The notes under the pieces: model-generated
What the model saw: the letters and a program-made list of their open reading frames with translations, nothing else
The model's database searches: none
Told to the model about the DNA's origin: nothing
Assembly: GCF_009755725.1 (NCBI RefSeq)
Contig: NZ_CP046619.1
Coordinates: forward strand, 744,001 to 808,000
Direction of reading: 5' to 3'
DNA: 64,000 bases
Source of the DNA: Diaminobutyricimonas sp. LJ205
Lineage (GTDB): Bacteria; Actinomycetota; Actinomycetes; Actinomycetales; Microbacteriaceae
Made by a program: the position numbers and the translations under genes
In this document: positions 29,369 to 37,789 of the stretch, piece after piece
Layout: each line of letters begins with the position of its first letter
Numbering within the stretch: position 1 is the first letter of the stretch

Positions 29369-29396
29369 CCTATACAGCCCACAGTAGCCATGTCGA
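29369..29396 (-). promoter_or_regulatory. Possible ald promoter
   Basis: On the minus strand TCGACA (29391-29396), a 16-bp spacer and TATAGG (29369-29374) precede the ald ATG by about 50 bases, leaving room for the AAGGAG ribosome site. The hexamers are imperfect, so this is tentative. Confidence 0.35.
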
Positions 29397-29564
29397 TGAT
29401 GTAATCCGCAGTCAGTGCTCACCGAATCTGCTGATTTCGTTACATTCCTGTTTCAGGGAGACGTTTTTCCTCGTTTTGCTGTTCAGTTCGGGGTTTCCTT
29501 GTGTCAGGATCAACACACCCCGCAATGGAGCGGGCGTCGATCCCATAAGTTGAGGGAGTCCGTC

Positions 29565-30762
29565 ATGGCCAAACCGCTTCCGGAAGACCCGATCATCCGC
29601 CAGCTGATCGAAAGCGCGCGGCGGACACAGCTCAGCCGTCGGGCGATGCTCAAGGGAACCGGGGTGAGCGCAGCGGTGCTGGCGCTGGCGGCGTGCACGC
29701 CGCAGGGCGGCGGCGACCTCGAGCCGGCCACGGATGAATCCGACACCGACAAGACGGTTCGCTGGGCGAACTGGCCCGCGTACATCGACGAGGACGAAGA
29801 CGGCAACTACCCGACGCTGATCGCCTTCACGGAACAAACCGGCATCGAGGTCGAGTACCTCGTCGACATCGATGACAACAACACCTACTACGCCAAGGTG
29901 CGCGACCAGCTCGCGCTCGGCCAGGACATCGGAGCAGACACCATCTGCCTCACCGAGTGGATGATCTCCCGACTGGTCCGGCTGAACTACGTGCAGGAGC
30001 TGGACCACGCCAACATCCCGAACCTCAGCAACCTGACACCCTCGCTGGCTCACCCGGACTTCGACCCGGACCGGAACAAGAGCCTGCCCTGGCAGGCGGG
30101 TTTCGCTGGCATCTGCTGGAACAAGGAGCAGGTGCCGAACGGGTTGCGAAGCGTCGAGGACCTCTGGAACCCCGAGCTGAAGGGGAGGGTCAGCGTTCTG
30201 TCGGAGATGCGCGACACTCTCGGCCTGATCATGCTGCACCGACATCACCGACTTCACCGCGGACGAGTTCCAGGCGGCGATGGACACCTTCCGCGAGCAG
30301 GTCGACTCCGGTCAGATCGGTGCGGTGCGCGGCAACTCCTACCTCGAAGACCTGCAGAACGAAGACACCCTCGCCGCGATCTGCTGGTCAGGTGACATCA
30401 CGCTGCTGAACGCCGAGGCTGGCGACAAATGGGAGTTCGTCATTCCCGAGGCCGGTGGCACGTTGTGGAACGACACCTTCGTCGTCCCGATGGGGTCGAC
30501 ACACAAGAAGAACGCCGAGACGCTGATGAACTACTACTACGAGCCGGAGGTGGCCGCGGAGGTGGCGGCCTGGGTGAACTTCGTGACCCCGGTGGTAGGT
30601 GCCAAGGAGGCAGCAATCGCGATCGATCCCGCTCTCGCCGAGAACCAGCTGATCTTCCCCAACGAGGAGACGCTGTCGACGGTGCACGTGTTCCGAACGC
30701 TGTCCAACTCGGAAGAGCAGGAGTTCGGCGCCGAGTACCAGAGCGTTCTGCTGGGAGCCTGA
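29565..30762 (+). pseudogene. Frameshifted spermidine/putrescine-type ABC transporter binding lipoprotein
   Basis: The gene encodes a PotD-like periplasmic-type binding protein but in two frames. The first part (ATG 29565, GAGGGAG ribosome site) has a twin-arginine LSRRAMLKG, a lipobox LAAC at Cys44, and TVRWANWPAYID. Near 30237, about codon 225, homology moves into another frame (TDITDFTADEFQAAMDTFREQ), which continues to the stop at 30762. A net shift equivalent to one extra base (or loss of two or five) explains this. Both halves look well conserved, so a recent mutation or sequencing error is likely. First gene of a transporter operon. Confidence 0.85.
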
Positions 30763-30763
30763 C

Positions 30764-31960
30764 GTGCCACGAGGGGAGTTCGCCGCGGCCGGCGCTGACC
30801 TCGAACTGGTGGGCGTGACCAAGCGCTTTCCCGGGTTCACCGCGATCGAGGATCTCAACCTGACAATTCCTGCGGGCTCATTCTTCGCTCTGCTCGGCCC
30901 GTCCGGTTGCGGCAAGACGACAACGCTGCGGCTGGTCGCCGGGCTCGAGGAGGCAAGTGCCGGGCGCATCCTGATCGGCGGTAAGGATGTCACCGACACC
31001 AAGCCGTTCCAGCGACCCGTGAACACCGTGTTCCAGAGTTATGCCCTGTTCCCGCACATGAGCGTGCTCGAGAACGTGGCGTTCGGTTTGAAGCGACGCC
31101 GAATCGCCGACCCGGGCACGAAGGCGCACGAGGCACTGCGTCTGGTCGAGCTGGACCACCTCGCCCAGCGCAAGCCGGCACAGCTCTCGGGCGGACAGCA
31201 GCAACGCGTCGCGCTCGCCCGGGCGATCGTGAATCGGCCCGCCCTGCTGTTGCTGGATGAGCCACTCGGGGCGCTGGACTTGAAGCTGCGGCGACAGATG
31301 CAGCTGGAGTTGAAGGGCATCCAGTCCGAGGTGGGCCTCACCTTCCTGCACGTCACTCACGACCAGGAGGAGGCCATGACCATGGCCGACACCGTCGCCG
31401 TGATGAACAAGGGACGCATTGAGCAGATGGGCTCCCCGGAAACGCTGTACGAACTTCCGAAAACGGTTTTCGTCGCCAACTTCCTGGGCCAGTCGAACCT
31501 GTTCGCAGGCCCGGTGGTGGCCGGAGACGGCCGCAGCTTCGTCGTCGAAGTCGGCCGCAGCCGCATCGAGGTTCCGCTTTCGCGGGCGCAGCGCCACACC
31601 GGCACGGTCACGGTCGGAGTCCGGCCCGAGAAACTGCGCTTGCACGCCACCGAACCTGAACGCGTCGCCGGGATGAACGTCGCCGGCCCCGGGCGGGTGA
31701 GCGATGTCTCATTCACCGGGATGAGCACGTCCTACCGAGTCGAGATGCCGGCAGGCACGGTGACCGTGTTCGAGCAGAACCGCGCCTTCGGTCCCGCAGC
31801 GCATGAAGGCGATGAGGTGTGGTTGAGCTGGCTGATTGAACACGGGTTCGGCCTGGCCGACGAGCCCGGAAGCGAAGCGCGATTCGTGACGGACACCTCG
31901 ACCGCGGCCATCGCCGTCGAACGTCGCAAGCGCCTCGAAGCGGAGCTCGGAGAACACTGA
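30764..31960 (+). CDS. potA: ABC transporter ATP-binding protein, spermidine/putrescine type
   Basis: A 398-residue ATPase of the PotA family powering import through the two permeases downstream. Walker A GPSGCGKTTT, Q-loop VFQSYALFPHM, signature LSGGQQQRVALARAI, Walker B LLLLDEPLGALD and H-loop THDQEEAM are all intact. A C-terminal TOBE domain (about 275-375) follows. GTG 30764 is one base after the binding-protein stop. The symbol is by family; actual substrate could be another cationic amine. Confidence 0.88.
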   Translation: MPRGEFAAAGADLELVGVTKRFPGFTAIEDLNLTIPAGSFFALLGPSGCGKTTTLRLVAGLEEASAGRILIGGKDVTDTKPFQRPVNTVFQSYALFPHMSVLENVAFGLKRRRIADPGTKAHEALRLVELDHLAQRKPAQLSGGQQQRVALARAIVNRPALLLLDEPLGALDLKLRRQMQLELKGIQSEVGLTFLHVTHDQEEAMTMADTVAVMNKGRIEQMGSPETLYELPKTVFVANFLGQSNLFAGPVVAGDGRSFVVEVGRSRIEVPLSRAQRHTGTVTVGVRPEKLRLHATEPERVAGMNVAGPGRVSDVSFTGMSTSYRVEMPAGTVTVFEQNRAFGPAAHEGDEVWLSWLIEHGFGLADEPGSEARFVTDTSTAAIAVERRKRLEAELGEH

Positions 31961-31961
31961 G

Positions 31962-32876
31962 ATGGCCTTCGGAGCATTCGCCACCGAGGCGCCGGCCGCC
32001 GAACCGGCACCGCGCAAGAAGAGCCGCATCGTCCTCTTCCTGCTGCTGCCCGGGGTGCTCTACCTGCTGGTGTTCTTCGCCACGCCGCTGGTCTCATTGA
32101 TCCTGACGAGCCTGCAGGCGCCGAGCGTCATCGGCGACATCGGCCGATACGACTACGCCTTCCAATGGCAGAACTACGTCACCGTGATCGAGACGTACTG
32201 GCCGCAGATCCTGCGCTCGTTCGTCTACGCGGCGTTGGCGACGTTGTTCGCGCTGCTGTTCAGTTACCCGCTCGCCTACTTCATCGGCGTCAACCTGCGC
32301 CGCTTCCCGCTGCTGCAAGCGCTCGCACTCACCCTCGTGATCGCGCCGTTCTTCATCTCGTTCCTGCTGCGCACGCTGGCCTGGAAGCAGATCTTCGCTG
32401 ACGAAGGCTGGCTGGTCGGAACACTCCAGAGTTTCGCGCTGCTACCGTCCGACGCGCAGATCAACGGCACCCCGTTCGCGGTGATCTTCGGCTTGACCTA
32501 CAACTTCATCCCATTCATGACCCTGCCGATCTACGCGTCGCTGGAGCGGCTTGACCTGCGCTACGTCGAGGCCGGCAATGACTTGTACGCGTCGTCGTGG
32601 ACGACATTCCGAACCGTGACCGTGCCGCTATCCATGCCGGGCATCCTGTCCGGGGTCCTGCTGACCTTCATTCCCGCGGCCGGTGACTTCGTCAATGCCA
32701 GCCGCGACTTCCTCGGCTCCACCGACACCGCCATGATCGGCAACGTCATCGAGGCGAACTTCCTGGTGTTGCAGAACTACCCGGCCGCCGCGGCACTGTC
32801 GATCCTGCTGATGGCCGCGATCCTCATCCTGGTCAGCTTCTACGTGCGCCGGAGCGGAACGGAGGATCTGCTGTGA
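31962..32876 (+). CDS. potB: ABC transporter permease, PotB-like
   Basis: A 304-residue inner-membrane permease. Six membrane helices can be drawn, beginning VLFLLLPGVLYLLVFFATPLVSLI, with a cytoplasmic EAA-type loop (RLDLRYVEAGNDLYASSWTTFRTVTVPLSMPGI) that docks on the ATPase. ATG 31962 overlaps the TGA of the ATPase gene (TGAGATG context, one-base gap) and its own stop overlaps the next GTG by 4 bp. Works as a heterodimer with the next permease. Confidence 0.88.
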   Translation: MAFGAFATEAPAAEPAPRKKSRIVLFLLLPGVLYLLVFFATPLVSLILTSLQAPSVIGDIGRYDYAFQWQNYVTVIETYWPQILRSFVYAALATLFALLFSYPLAYFIGVNLRRFPLLQALALTLVIAPFFISFLLRTLAWKQIFADEGWLVGTLQSFALLPSDAQINGTPFAVIFGLTYNFIPFMTLPIYASLERLDLRYVEAGNDLYASSWTTFRTVTVPLSMPGILSGVLLTFIPAAGDFVNASRDFLGSTDTAMIGNVIEANFLVLQNYPAAAALSILLMAAILILVSFYVRRSGTEDLL

Positions 32877-33742
32877 CCGTGCAAGCGGGGGCGGCCATCA
32901 CGGATGCCGCGACCACACCGCCTCGCCCAGAGCGTCGCCCGTTCCGGCTCGGCGTCGGGCGATGGGGGCTCGCACTGTACAGCGTGCTCGCGTTCGTGTT
33001 CCTGCTTATCCCGATCGTCTACACGATCGTCTTCTCGTTCAACGACTACCGCCGCACGAACATCTCCTGGCGCAGCTTCACGCTCGACAACTGGCTCGGC
33101 GTCTGCAACGCGCAGGGAGTCTGCGAGGCCTTCGCGAACAGCATCCTGATCGCGGTTGTGGCCACGGTCATCGCCACCGTGCTCGGAACGATGATCGCCA
33201 TCGCCCTGGTGCGCTATCGGTTCCGATTCCGGGCCGGCACCACGCTGCTGCTGTTCCTGCCGATGGCCACTCCCGAGGTCGTGCTCGGCGCCGGCCTCGC
33301 CGCGCAGTTCCTCGCCGTCGGCGTTGCGAAGGGCATCGGCACGATCATCCTCGCGCACGTGATGTTCTGCATCAGCTTCGTCGTGGTCACCGTGCGAGCA
33401 CGGGTCGCCTCGCTCGACCCGGCGCTCGAGGAAGCCGGGCGGGACCTCTACGGGTCGCCGAACCAGGTGTTCTGGCGGATCACCTTCCCGCTGTTGCTGC
33501 CGGGGATCATGGCCGCGGCCATGCTGTCCTTCGCGTTGAGCTTCGATGACTTCATCATCACCACGTTCAACTCCGGTGCGGCGGTGACCTTCCCGAAGTT
33601 CATCTACACGGCGGCCGCTCGAGGCATCCCGGCCGAGGCCAATGTGATCGCGTCAATCGTCTTCTTCGCGAGCATCATCATCGTGGTCTCAGCGCAGCTG
33701 ACCACAGCCGCCCGACGCAAGCGGCTCGCGAAGAAGGCCTAG
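32873..33742 (+). CDS. potC: ABC transporter permease, PotC-like
   Basis: A 289-residue permease with about six membrane helices (first YSVLAFVFLLIPIVYTIVFSF) and the EAA loop ASLDPALEEAGRDLYGSPNQVFWRITFPLLLPGI. The FNSGAAVTFPKFIYTAAARG segment before the last helix is typical of PotC. GTG 32873 overlaps the PotB stop. With the frameshifted binding protein, PotA and PotB it makes one importer; if the binding protein is really broken, this complex may be inactive or borrow another binding protein. Confidence 0.88.
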   Translation: MTVQAGAAITDAATTPPRPERRPFRLGVGRWGLALYSVLAFVFLLIPIVYTIVFSFNDYRRTNISWRSFTLDNWLGVCNAQGVCEAFANSILIAVVATVIATVLGTMIAIALVRYRFRFRAGTTLLLFLPMATPEVVLGAGLAAQFLAVGVAKGIGTIILAHVMFCISFVVVTVRARVASLDPALEEAGRDLYGSPNQVFWRITFPLLLPGIMAAAMLSFALSFDDFIITTFNSGAAVTFPKFIYTAAARGIPAEANVIASIVFFASIIIVVSAQLTTAARRKRLAKKA

Positions 33743-33744
33743 CC

Positions 33745-35100
33745 GTGTACGAGGACCGAGAGCGCCTGCGCGCGCTCTGGCACGGTGAGGTTGAACTGTT
33801 CCGCCGGACCCACCCGGAGTCCGGCCGGCTGGCCCAGAACGCGCGAGTGAATATGCCTGACGGAGTTCCGATGCTCTGGATGGCGAAGTGGCCGGGACCC
33901 TGGCCGGTGTATGTGCGGTCCGCATCCGGTAGCCACTTCGAATGCGCCGACGGCATCGACTACGTCGACCTCTGCCTCGGTGACACCGGCGCCATGTGCG
34001 GGCACGCGCCGGCGGCATCCGTCCGTGCGATCACAGGGCAGCTGACCCGTGGATCGACGTTCATGCTGCCGACTGCGGATGCCGCGACGGCGGCTGCGCT
34101 GCTCAGCGAGCGGTTCGGGCTGCCCAGCTGGCAGTTCACCCTCTCGGCGACGGATGCGAACCGGGCGCTGATCCGGTTCGCCCGGCAGGTCACCGGCCGG
34201 CGGAAGATCCTGGTCGTGGACTATTGCTACCACGGCACTGTGGATGAGGCTTACGCGACCCTCGACCCGGAAGGCTCGGTCATCGAACGCCGAGGGACCA
34301 TCGGCGCCCCGGTGCCGCCGTCGGAGACCACCGCGGTGGTGCCGTTCAATGACGTGCCCGCCCTTGAGGCAGCGCTGTCTGGCGGCGACGTTGCGGCCGT
34401 GTTGATCGAACCGGCGATGACCAACATCGGCATCGTGCTGCCCGAGGACGGCTGGCACGACGCTCTCCGCCGGCTCTGCGATGCAACCGGGGCCCTGCTG
34501 GTCATCGATGAGACGCATACCCTGTGCGCTGGGCCGGGCGGGATGACCGCCCGCGACGGACTGTCGCCGGATGCGGTCGTCGTCGGCAAGACCATCGGTG
34601 GCGGCATCCCGGCGGCGGCTTACGGGATGACGCAGACCTTCGCCGACCGGGTGCGCTCCTCGCTTGAGCTCGAGGACATCGACGTCGGGGGAGTGGGCGG
34701 CACGCTGGCCGGCAACGCGGTGTCGATGGCAGGCATCCGCGCAACGCTCGCGGAGGTGCTCACCCCTGAGGTGTGGCCGGGCATGATCGAGGTCGCCACC
34801 GAGTGGACCGCGGGCGTGCAGGCCGCGATCGACGAGTTCTCGGTGCCGTGGCAGGTGACCCAGCTCGGCTGCCGGGCGGAGTACAGCTTCCGCGAGACGG
34901 CGCCGCGCGACGGTCGGGAGGCGGCGGATGCCGACGACTTCGAACTGCAGCAGTACCTGCACCTGCATGCGTTGAACCGGGGCATCCTGATCACACCGTT
35001 CCACAACATGGCCCTGATGAGCCCGGCGACCACCTCCGCCGATGTGGCACGGCACACCGAAGCATTTCGTGACGCGGTCGCCTCGCTGTACGCCGACTGA
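33745..35100 (+). CDS. Class III aminotransferase / glutamate-1-semialdehyde aminomutase-like
   Basis: A 451-residue PLP enzyme. The Schiff-base lysine lies in VVVGKTIGGGIPAAAYGM, with VIDETHTLCAGPGG and LIEPAMTNIGIV before it. The LCLGDTGAMCGHAP and GSTFMLPTADAA segments match the glutamate-1-semialdehyde aminomutase branch, but the gene is not near haem genes. It begins (GTG 33745) two bases after the transporter permease, so it most likely deaminates the imported amine or amino acid. Substrate unassigned. Confidence 0.82.
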   Translation: MYEDRERLRALWHGEVELFRRTHPESGRLAQNARVNMPDGVPMLWMAKWPGPWPVYVRSASGSHFECADGIDYVDLCLGDTGAMCGHAPAASVRAITGQLTRGSTFMLPTADAATAAALLSERFGLPSWQFTLSATDANRALIRFARQVTGRRKILVVDYCYHGTVDEAYATLDPEGSVIERRGTIGAPVPPSETTAVVPFNDVPALEAALSGGDVAAVLIEPAMTNIGIVLPEDGWHDALRRLCDATGALLVIDETHTLCAGPGGMTARDGLSPDAVVVGKTIGGGIPAAAYGMTQTFADRVRSSLELEDIDVGGVGGTLAGNAVSMAGIRATLAEVLTPEVWPGMIEVATEWTAGVQAAIDEFSVPWQVTQLGCRAEYSFRETAPRDGREAADADDFELQQYLHLHALNRGILITPFHNMALMSPATTSADVARHTEAFRDAVASLYAD

Positions 35101-35120
35101 TACCGCCCGCTGATCGACCA

Positions 35121-35151
35121 CCCGCTGATCGAGCCTGCCGAGATCTCGACA
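35121..35151. repeat. Copy of the dispersed CTGRTCGAGC intergenic repeat
   Basis: CCCGCTGATCGAGCCTGCCG followed by AGATCTCGACA lies in the gap after the aminotransferase. A shorter partial copy (CCCGCTGATCGACCA) is at 35106-35120. The same order, partial copy then full copy, is seen at 44171-44238 before dxr. Confidence 0.6.
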
Positions 35152-35169
35152 ACCTCGGTCACCGGGGAA

Positions 35170-35196
35170 TGTCGATCGGGCGTCACCTGGATCGTC
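35170..35196 (+). promoter_or_regulatory. Putative ECF42-type promoter of the DGPF/sigma operon
   Basis: TGTCGA at 35170-35175, a 17-bp spacer and CGTC at 35193-35196 match the bipartite motif reported for ECF42 promoters (TGTCGA in the -35 region, CGWC in the -10 region). The element is about 60 bases before the DGPF gene, whose operon also encodes the ECF42-like sigma factor, implying autoregulation. The motif match is from recalled literature, not a computed search. Confidence 0.6.
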
Positions 35197-35256
35197 ATAG
35201 AGGTATGTCGGCCACGAATTGTGACCGGTACCGTACGAACACAGGAGGGCAGACCG

Positions 35257-35634
35257 ATGCGCTACTCACTGATCATGCACTACCCCGAGATGACCGAAGC
35301 CGACCTCGGCACCGAGGCGATGAACGAGGGCAAGGCCGCGTTCGACGACTACGCCAAGGCATTGAACGACGCCGGGGTGCTGATCTCGGCCGAGGTGCTG
35401 CAGCAGTCATCGAACACCACGACGCTGACCATGCGAGACGGTCACCTGAAGGTGCAGGACGGCCCGTTCGCCGACACCAAGGAGCAACTCGGCGGACTCT
35501 TCGTCGTTGATGTCGCCGACCTGGATGCCGCGCTTGCCTGGGCGGAGAAATGCCCGGCCGCGTACTACGGCGTCATCGAGATCCGGCCGGGCGCCGTGCA
35601 CTTTGAAGACGGGGCATGGCACGGGAAGATCTGA
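35257..35634 (+). CDS. YciI/DGPF domain protein
   Basis: A 125-residue small protein of the YCII-related family named for its DGPF motif, seen here as VQDGPFADTKEQLGGLFVVD. The fold is a ferredoxin-like dimer; its function with ECF sigma factors is not established. ATG 35257 follows an ideal ribosome site AGGAGGG. The next gene, an ECF42-like sigma factor, overlaps its 3' end by 19 bases, a pairing well known for this group. Confidence 0.9.
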   Translation: MRYSLIMHYPEMTEADLGTEAMNEGKAAFDDYAKALNDAGVLISAEVLQQSSNTTTLTMRDGHLKVQDGPFADTKEQLGGLFVVDVADLDAALAWAEKCPAAYYGVIEIRPGAVHFEDGAWHGKI

Positions 35635-36830
35635 CGGCGAAGGCGCGGGCTGAAGAAGTCGCCCGCGCCTCCTACGGGCGACTGCTCGCGCTTCTCGCCG
35701 CCCGCACCGGCGACATCCCCGGGGCGGAGGACGCGCTCGGCGACGCGTTCGTGCAGGCCCTCACCAGCTGGCCGGTCGGCGGAGTGCCCGACAACCCGGA
35801 AGGCTGGCTGATCACCGTCGCCCGGAACCGGCAGCGTGACCGAGCGAAGTCGGCCGCCGTCCGGACCAGTGAGCCACTGGAGGAGCCACCGGTGTTCGAC
35901 GAGATTGACCTGGATGCGATCCCGGACAAACGGCTCGAGCTGATGTTCGTCTGCGCGCACCCGGCGATTGATCCCGGCATCCGCACGCCGCTCATGCTGC
36001 AGACCGTGCTGGGCTTCGAGGCCGAGCAGATCGCGCGCGCCTTCGCGATGCCGGCATCGACCATGGCGCAGCGGCTGGTCCGGGCGAAGCGGCGCATCCG
36101 AGACGCGCGGATTCCGTTCGTCGTCCCGACCGTTCGAGACATGCCTGCGCGGCTGCCGGGTGTGCTGGAGGCCATCTACGGGGCCTATGCCATCGACTGG
36201 CTGCTGGTCTCGGGGGACGAGGTGCGCGAGTCGCTGTCCGCCGAGGCGCTCTACCTCGCCTCCACGCTCGCGTCACTGCTGGATGAGCCCGAGGCGGCCG
36301 GCCTCGCCGCGCTGCTGGCGCTCTCGCTCGCTCGAGCACCGGCGCGCACCGTCGATGGCCGCTATGTGCCGCTCGATGAGCAGGACCCGGCACTCTGGGA
36401 TGCCGAGCTCATCGCCGCGGGGGAGCGGTGGCTGCGGCACGCCAGCCGGGCCGATCGTCTCGGGCGCTTCCAGCTCGAGGCCGCCATCCAGTCGGTGCAC
36501 TGCGCGCGCGCCCGGACCGGGGACACCGACTGGGCTGCACTGCTTGTGCTCTATGACGCGTTGGTGGCACTCGCACCGACACTGGGTGCCCAGGTCTCCC
36601 GCGCGGTGACGCTCGCCCGCATCGACGGGCCCAACACTGGGCTTGCGACGCTGGACGCGATCGAGGGCGCCGACCGCTTCCAGCCGGTCTGGGCGGCGCG
36701 GGCACACCTGCTGGCCGAGTTGGGGAACACGGATGCCGCAGCCCGCGCCTACGCGAAGGCCATCTCGCTCACTACCGAACCAGGCCTCCGGGAGTATCTG
36801 CGGGCCAGAATCGACGAGCTCCCGGGCTAA
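35616..36830 (+). CDS. ECF RNA polymerase sigma factor, ECF42-like, with C-terminal TPR extension
   Basis: 404 residues, about twice the length of a simple ECF sigma. Region 2 (ARASYGRLLALLAARTGDIPGAEDALGDAFVQAL) and region 4 (LLMLQTVLGFEAEQIARAF-type segment with TMAQRLVRAKRRIRD) are followed by a helical DUF6596/TPR-like half (about 185-400: AIYGAYAIDWL, ALYLASTLASLLDEPEAAGLAALLALSLAR, AARAYAKAISLT). No anti-sigma gene is adjacent; in this group the extension is thought to control activity. ATG 35616 overlaps the DGPF gene. Its stop overlaps that of the convergent asparaginase gene. Confidence 0.9.
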   Translation: MAREDLTAKARAEEVARASYGRLLALLAARTGDIPGAEDALGDAFVQALTSWPVGGVPDNPEGWLITVARNRQRDRAKSAAVRTSEPLEEPPVFDEIDLDAIPDKRLELMFVCAHPAIDPGIRTPLMLQTVLGFEAEQIARAFAMPASTMAQRLVRAKRRIRDARIPFVVPTVRDMPARLPGVLEAIYGAYAIDWLLVSGDEVRESLSAEALYLASTLASLLDEPEAAGLAALLALSLARAPARTVDGRYVPLDEQDPALWDAELIAAGERWLRHASRADRLGRFQLEAAIQSVHCARARTGDTDWAALLVLYDALVALAPTLGAQVSRAVTLARIDGPNTGLATLDAIEGADRFQPVWAARAHLLAELGNTDAAARAYAKAISLTTEPGLREYLRARIDELPG

Positions 36831-37789
36831 GGAAGGGTGACCCGCAGCGCCCCGACCGGGCGGCCGCCGCCGAGGACGGGCTCGGTGGTGATCGCTTCGA
36901 CTTCGGCTGCGGCATCCGCATCCACCGCGCCGGCGGTGACCAGCAGGTGCAGGGCGACCGCGGTGGCCGCGCGCAGGCTGCCGTCGAGCACCTTCACCGC
37001 GACCGCCGTGCCATCCGGCGCGCCCATCACCATGACGCCCTCGGCGCCGAGCTTCGCGATCAGGCCGAGCTTCTCAATGGTGACCGTGTTGGCGCGGCCG
37101 GGCCCGTCGATCGCCCAGGGGTGGGCACGGACGGCCGCCGCGAGACGGCTGGCGTCCGCGTCATCCGCTGGTCCCGTGACCCGGGAGATTGCGGTCGCGA
37201 GTCCGCGCAAGGTGACCGCGTGCACCGGGGCGCCGCAGCCGTCGATGCCGCTGTGTTCGACGCCTGCGCCGGTGAACTCCTCGACGGTGGCGAGGATTCG
37301 TTGCTGCAGCGGATGCTCCGGTGCCAGGTAGCTCTCGGTCGGCCAGCCGTTCGCGGCGCATGCCATCAGGAACGCGGCGTGCTTGCCGGAGCAGTTCATC
37401 GTGAGCCGGGTTGGCGCGCTCATACCGTCACGTGCGTCGCGGTCGAACGGCCAATCGGCCGGGCACTGCAGCGCGCTGTCGTCAAGGCCTGCTTCGGCGA
37501 GCATGCGTTGCACGACTGCGACGTGGTCACCGGTGCCGGCGTGGCTGGCCGTGGCGAGCACGAGTTCCTCACCGTCCAGGTCAACACCCGAGCGCAGCAC
37601 CGCCAGGGCCTGCAGCGGTTTCAGGGTGGACCGGGGGTAGATCAACGCGTCGACGTCGCCGACCTCGCGCAGCGTCGCCGCATCGGGACCGACCACCACC
37701 GCAGCGCCGATGTGACGGGACTCGATCATTCCGGAGCGCTCGATGACGGCGAGCTCGACGGCTCCGGAGACCGTCAGCACATCCGTCAC
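36827..37789 (-). CDS. L-asparaginase II family protein
   Basis: A 320-residue enzyme of the Rhizobium etli-type asparaginase family, which hydrolyses L-asparagine to aspartate and ammonia and is unrelated to E. coli AnsB. Family motifs: YPRSTLKPLQALAVL, TASHAGTGDHV, TMNCSGKHAAFLMAC and GIDGCGAPVHA. GTG 37789 overlaps the gabT stop (GTGA), so it is translated with gabT, placing it in a nitrogen-release operon. It converges on the sigma factor gene with a 4-bp overlap. Confidence 0.9.
   Translation of the reverse strand: MTDVLTVSGAVELAVIERSGMIESRHIGAAVVVGPDAATLREVGDVDALIYPRSTLKPLQALAVLRSGVDLDGEELVLATASHAGTGDHVAVVQRMLAEAGLDDSALQCPADWPFDRDARDGMSAPTRLTMNCSGKHAAFLMACAANGWPTESYLAPEHPLQQRILATVEEFTGAGVEHSGIDGCGAPVHAVTLRGLATAISRVTGPADDADASRLAAAVRAHPWAIDGPGRANTVTIEKLGLIAKLGAEGVMVMGAPDGTAVAVKVLDGSLRAATAVALHLLVTAGAVDADAAAEVEAITTEPVLGGGRPVGALRVTLP

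Noticed and set aside
29481-29560. Promoter for the polyamine transporter operon
   Set aside because: Several T-rich and TTGCTG-like segments occur, but no pair of hexamers has acceptable spacing and sequence, so no site is called.
30220-30290. Programmed ribosomal frameshift in the binding-protein gene
   Set aside because: No slippery heptamer, internal ribosome-site stimulator or strong downstream structure is visible, and PotD-type genes are not known to use frameshifting.
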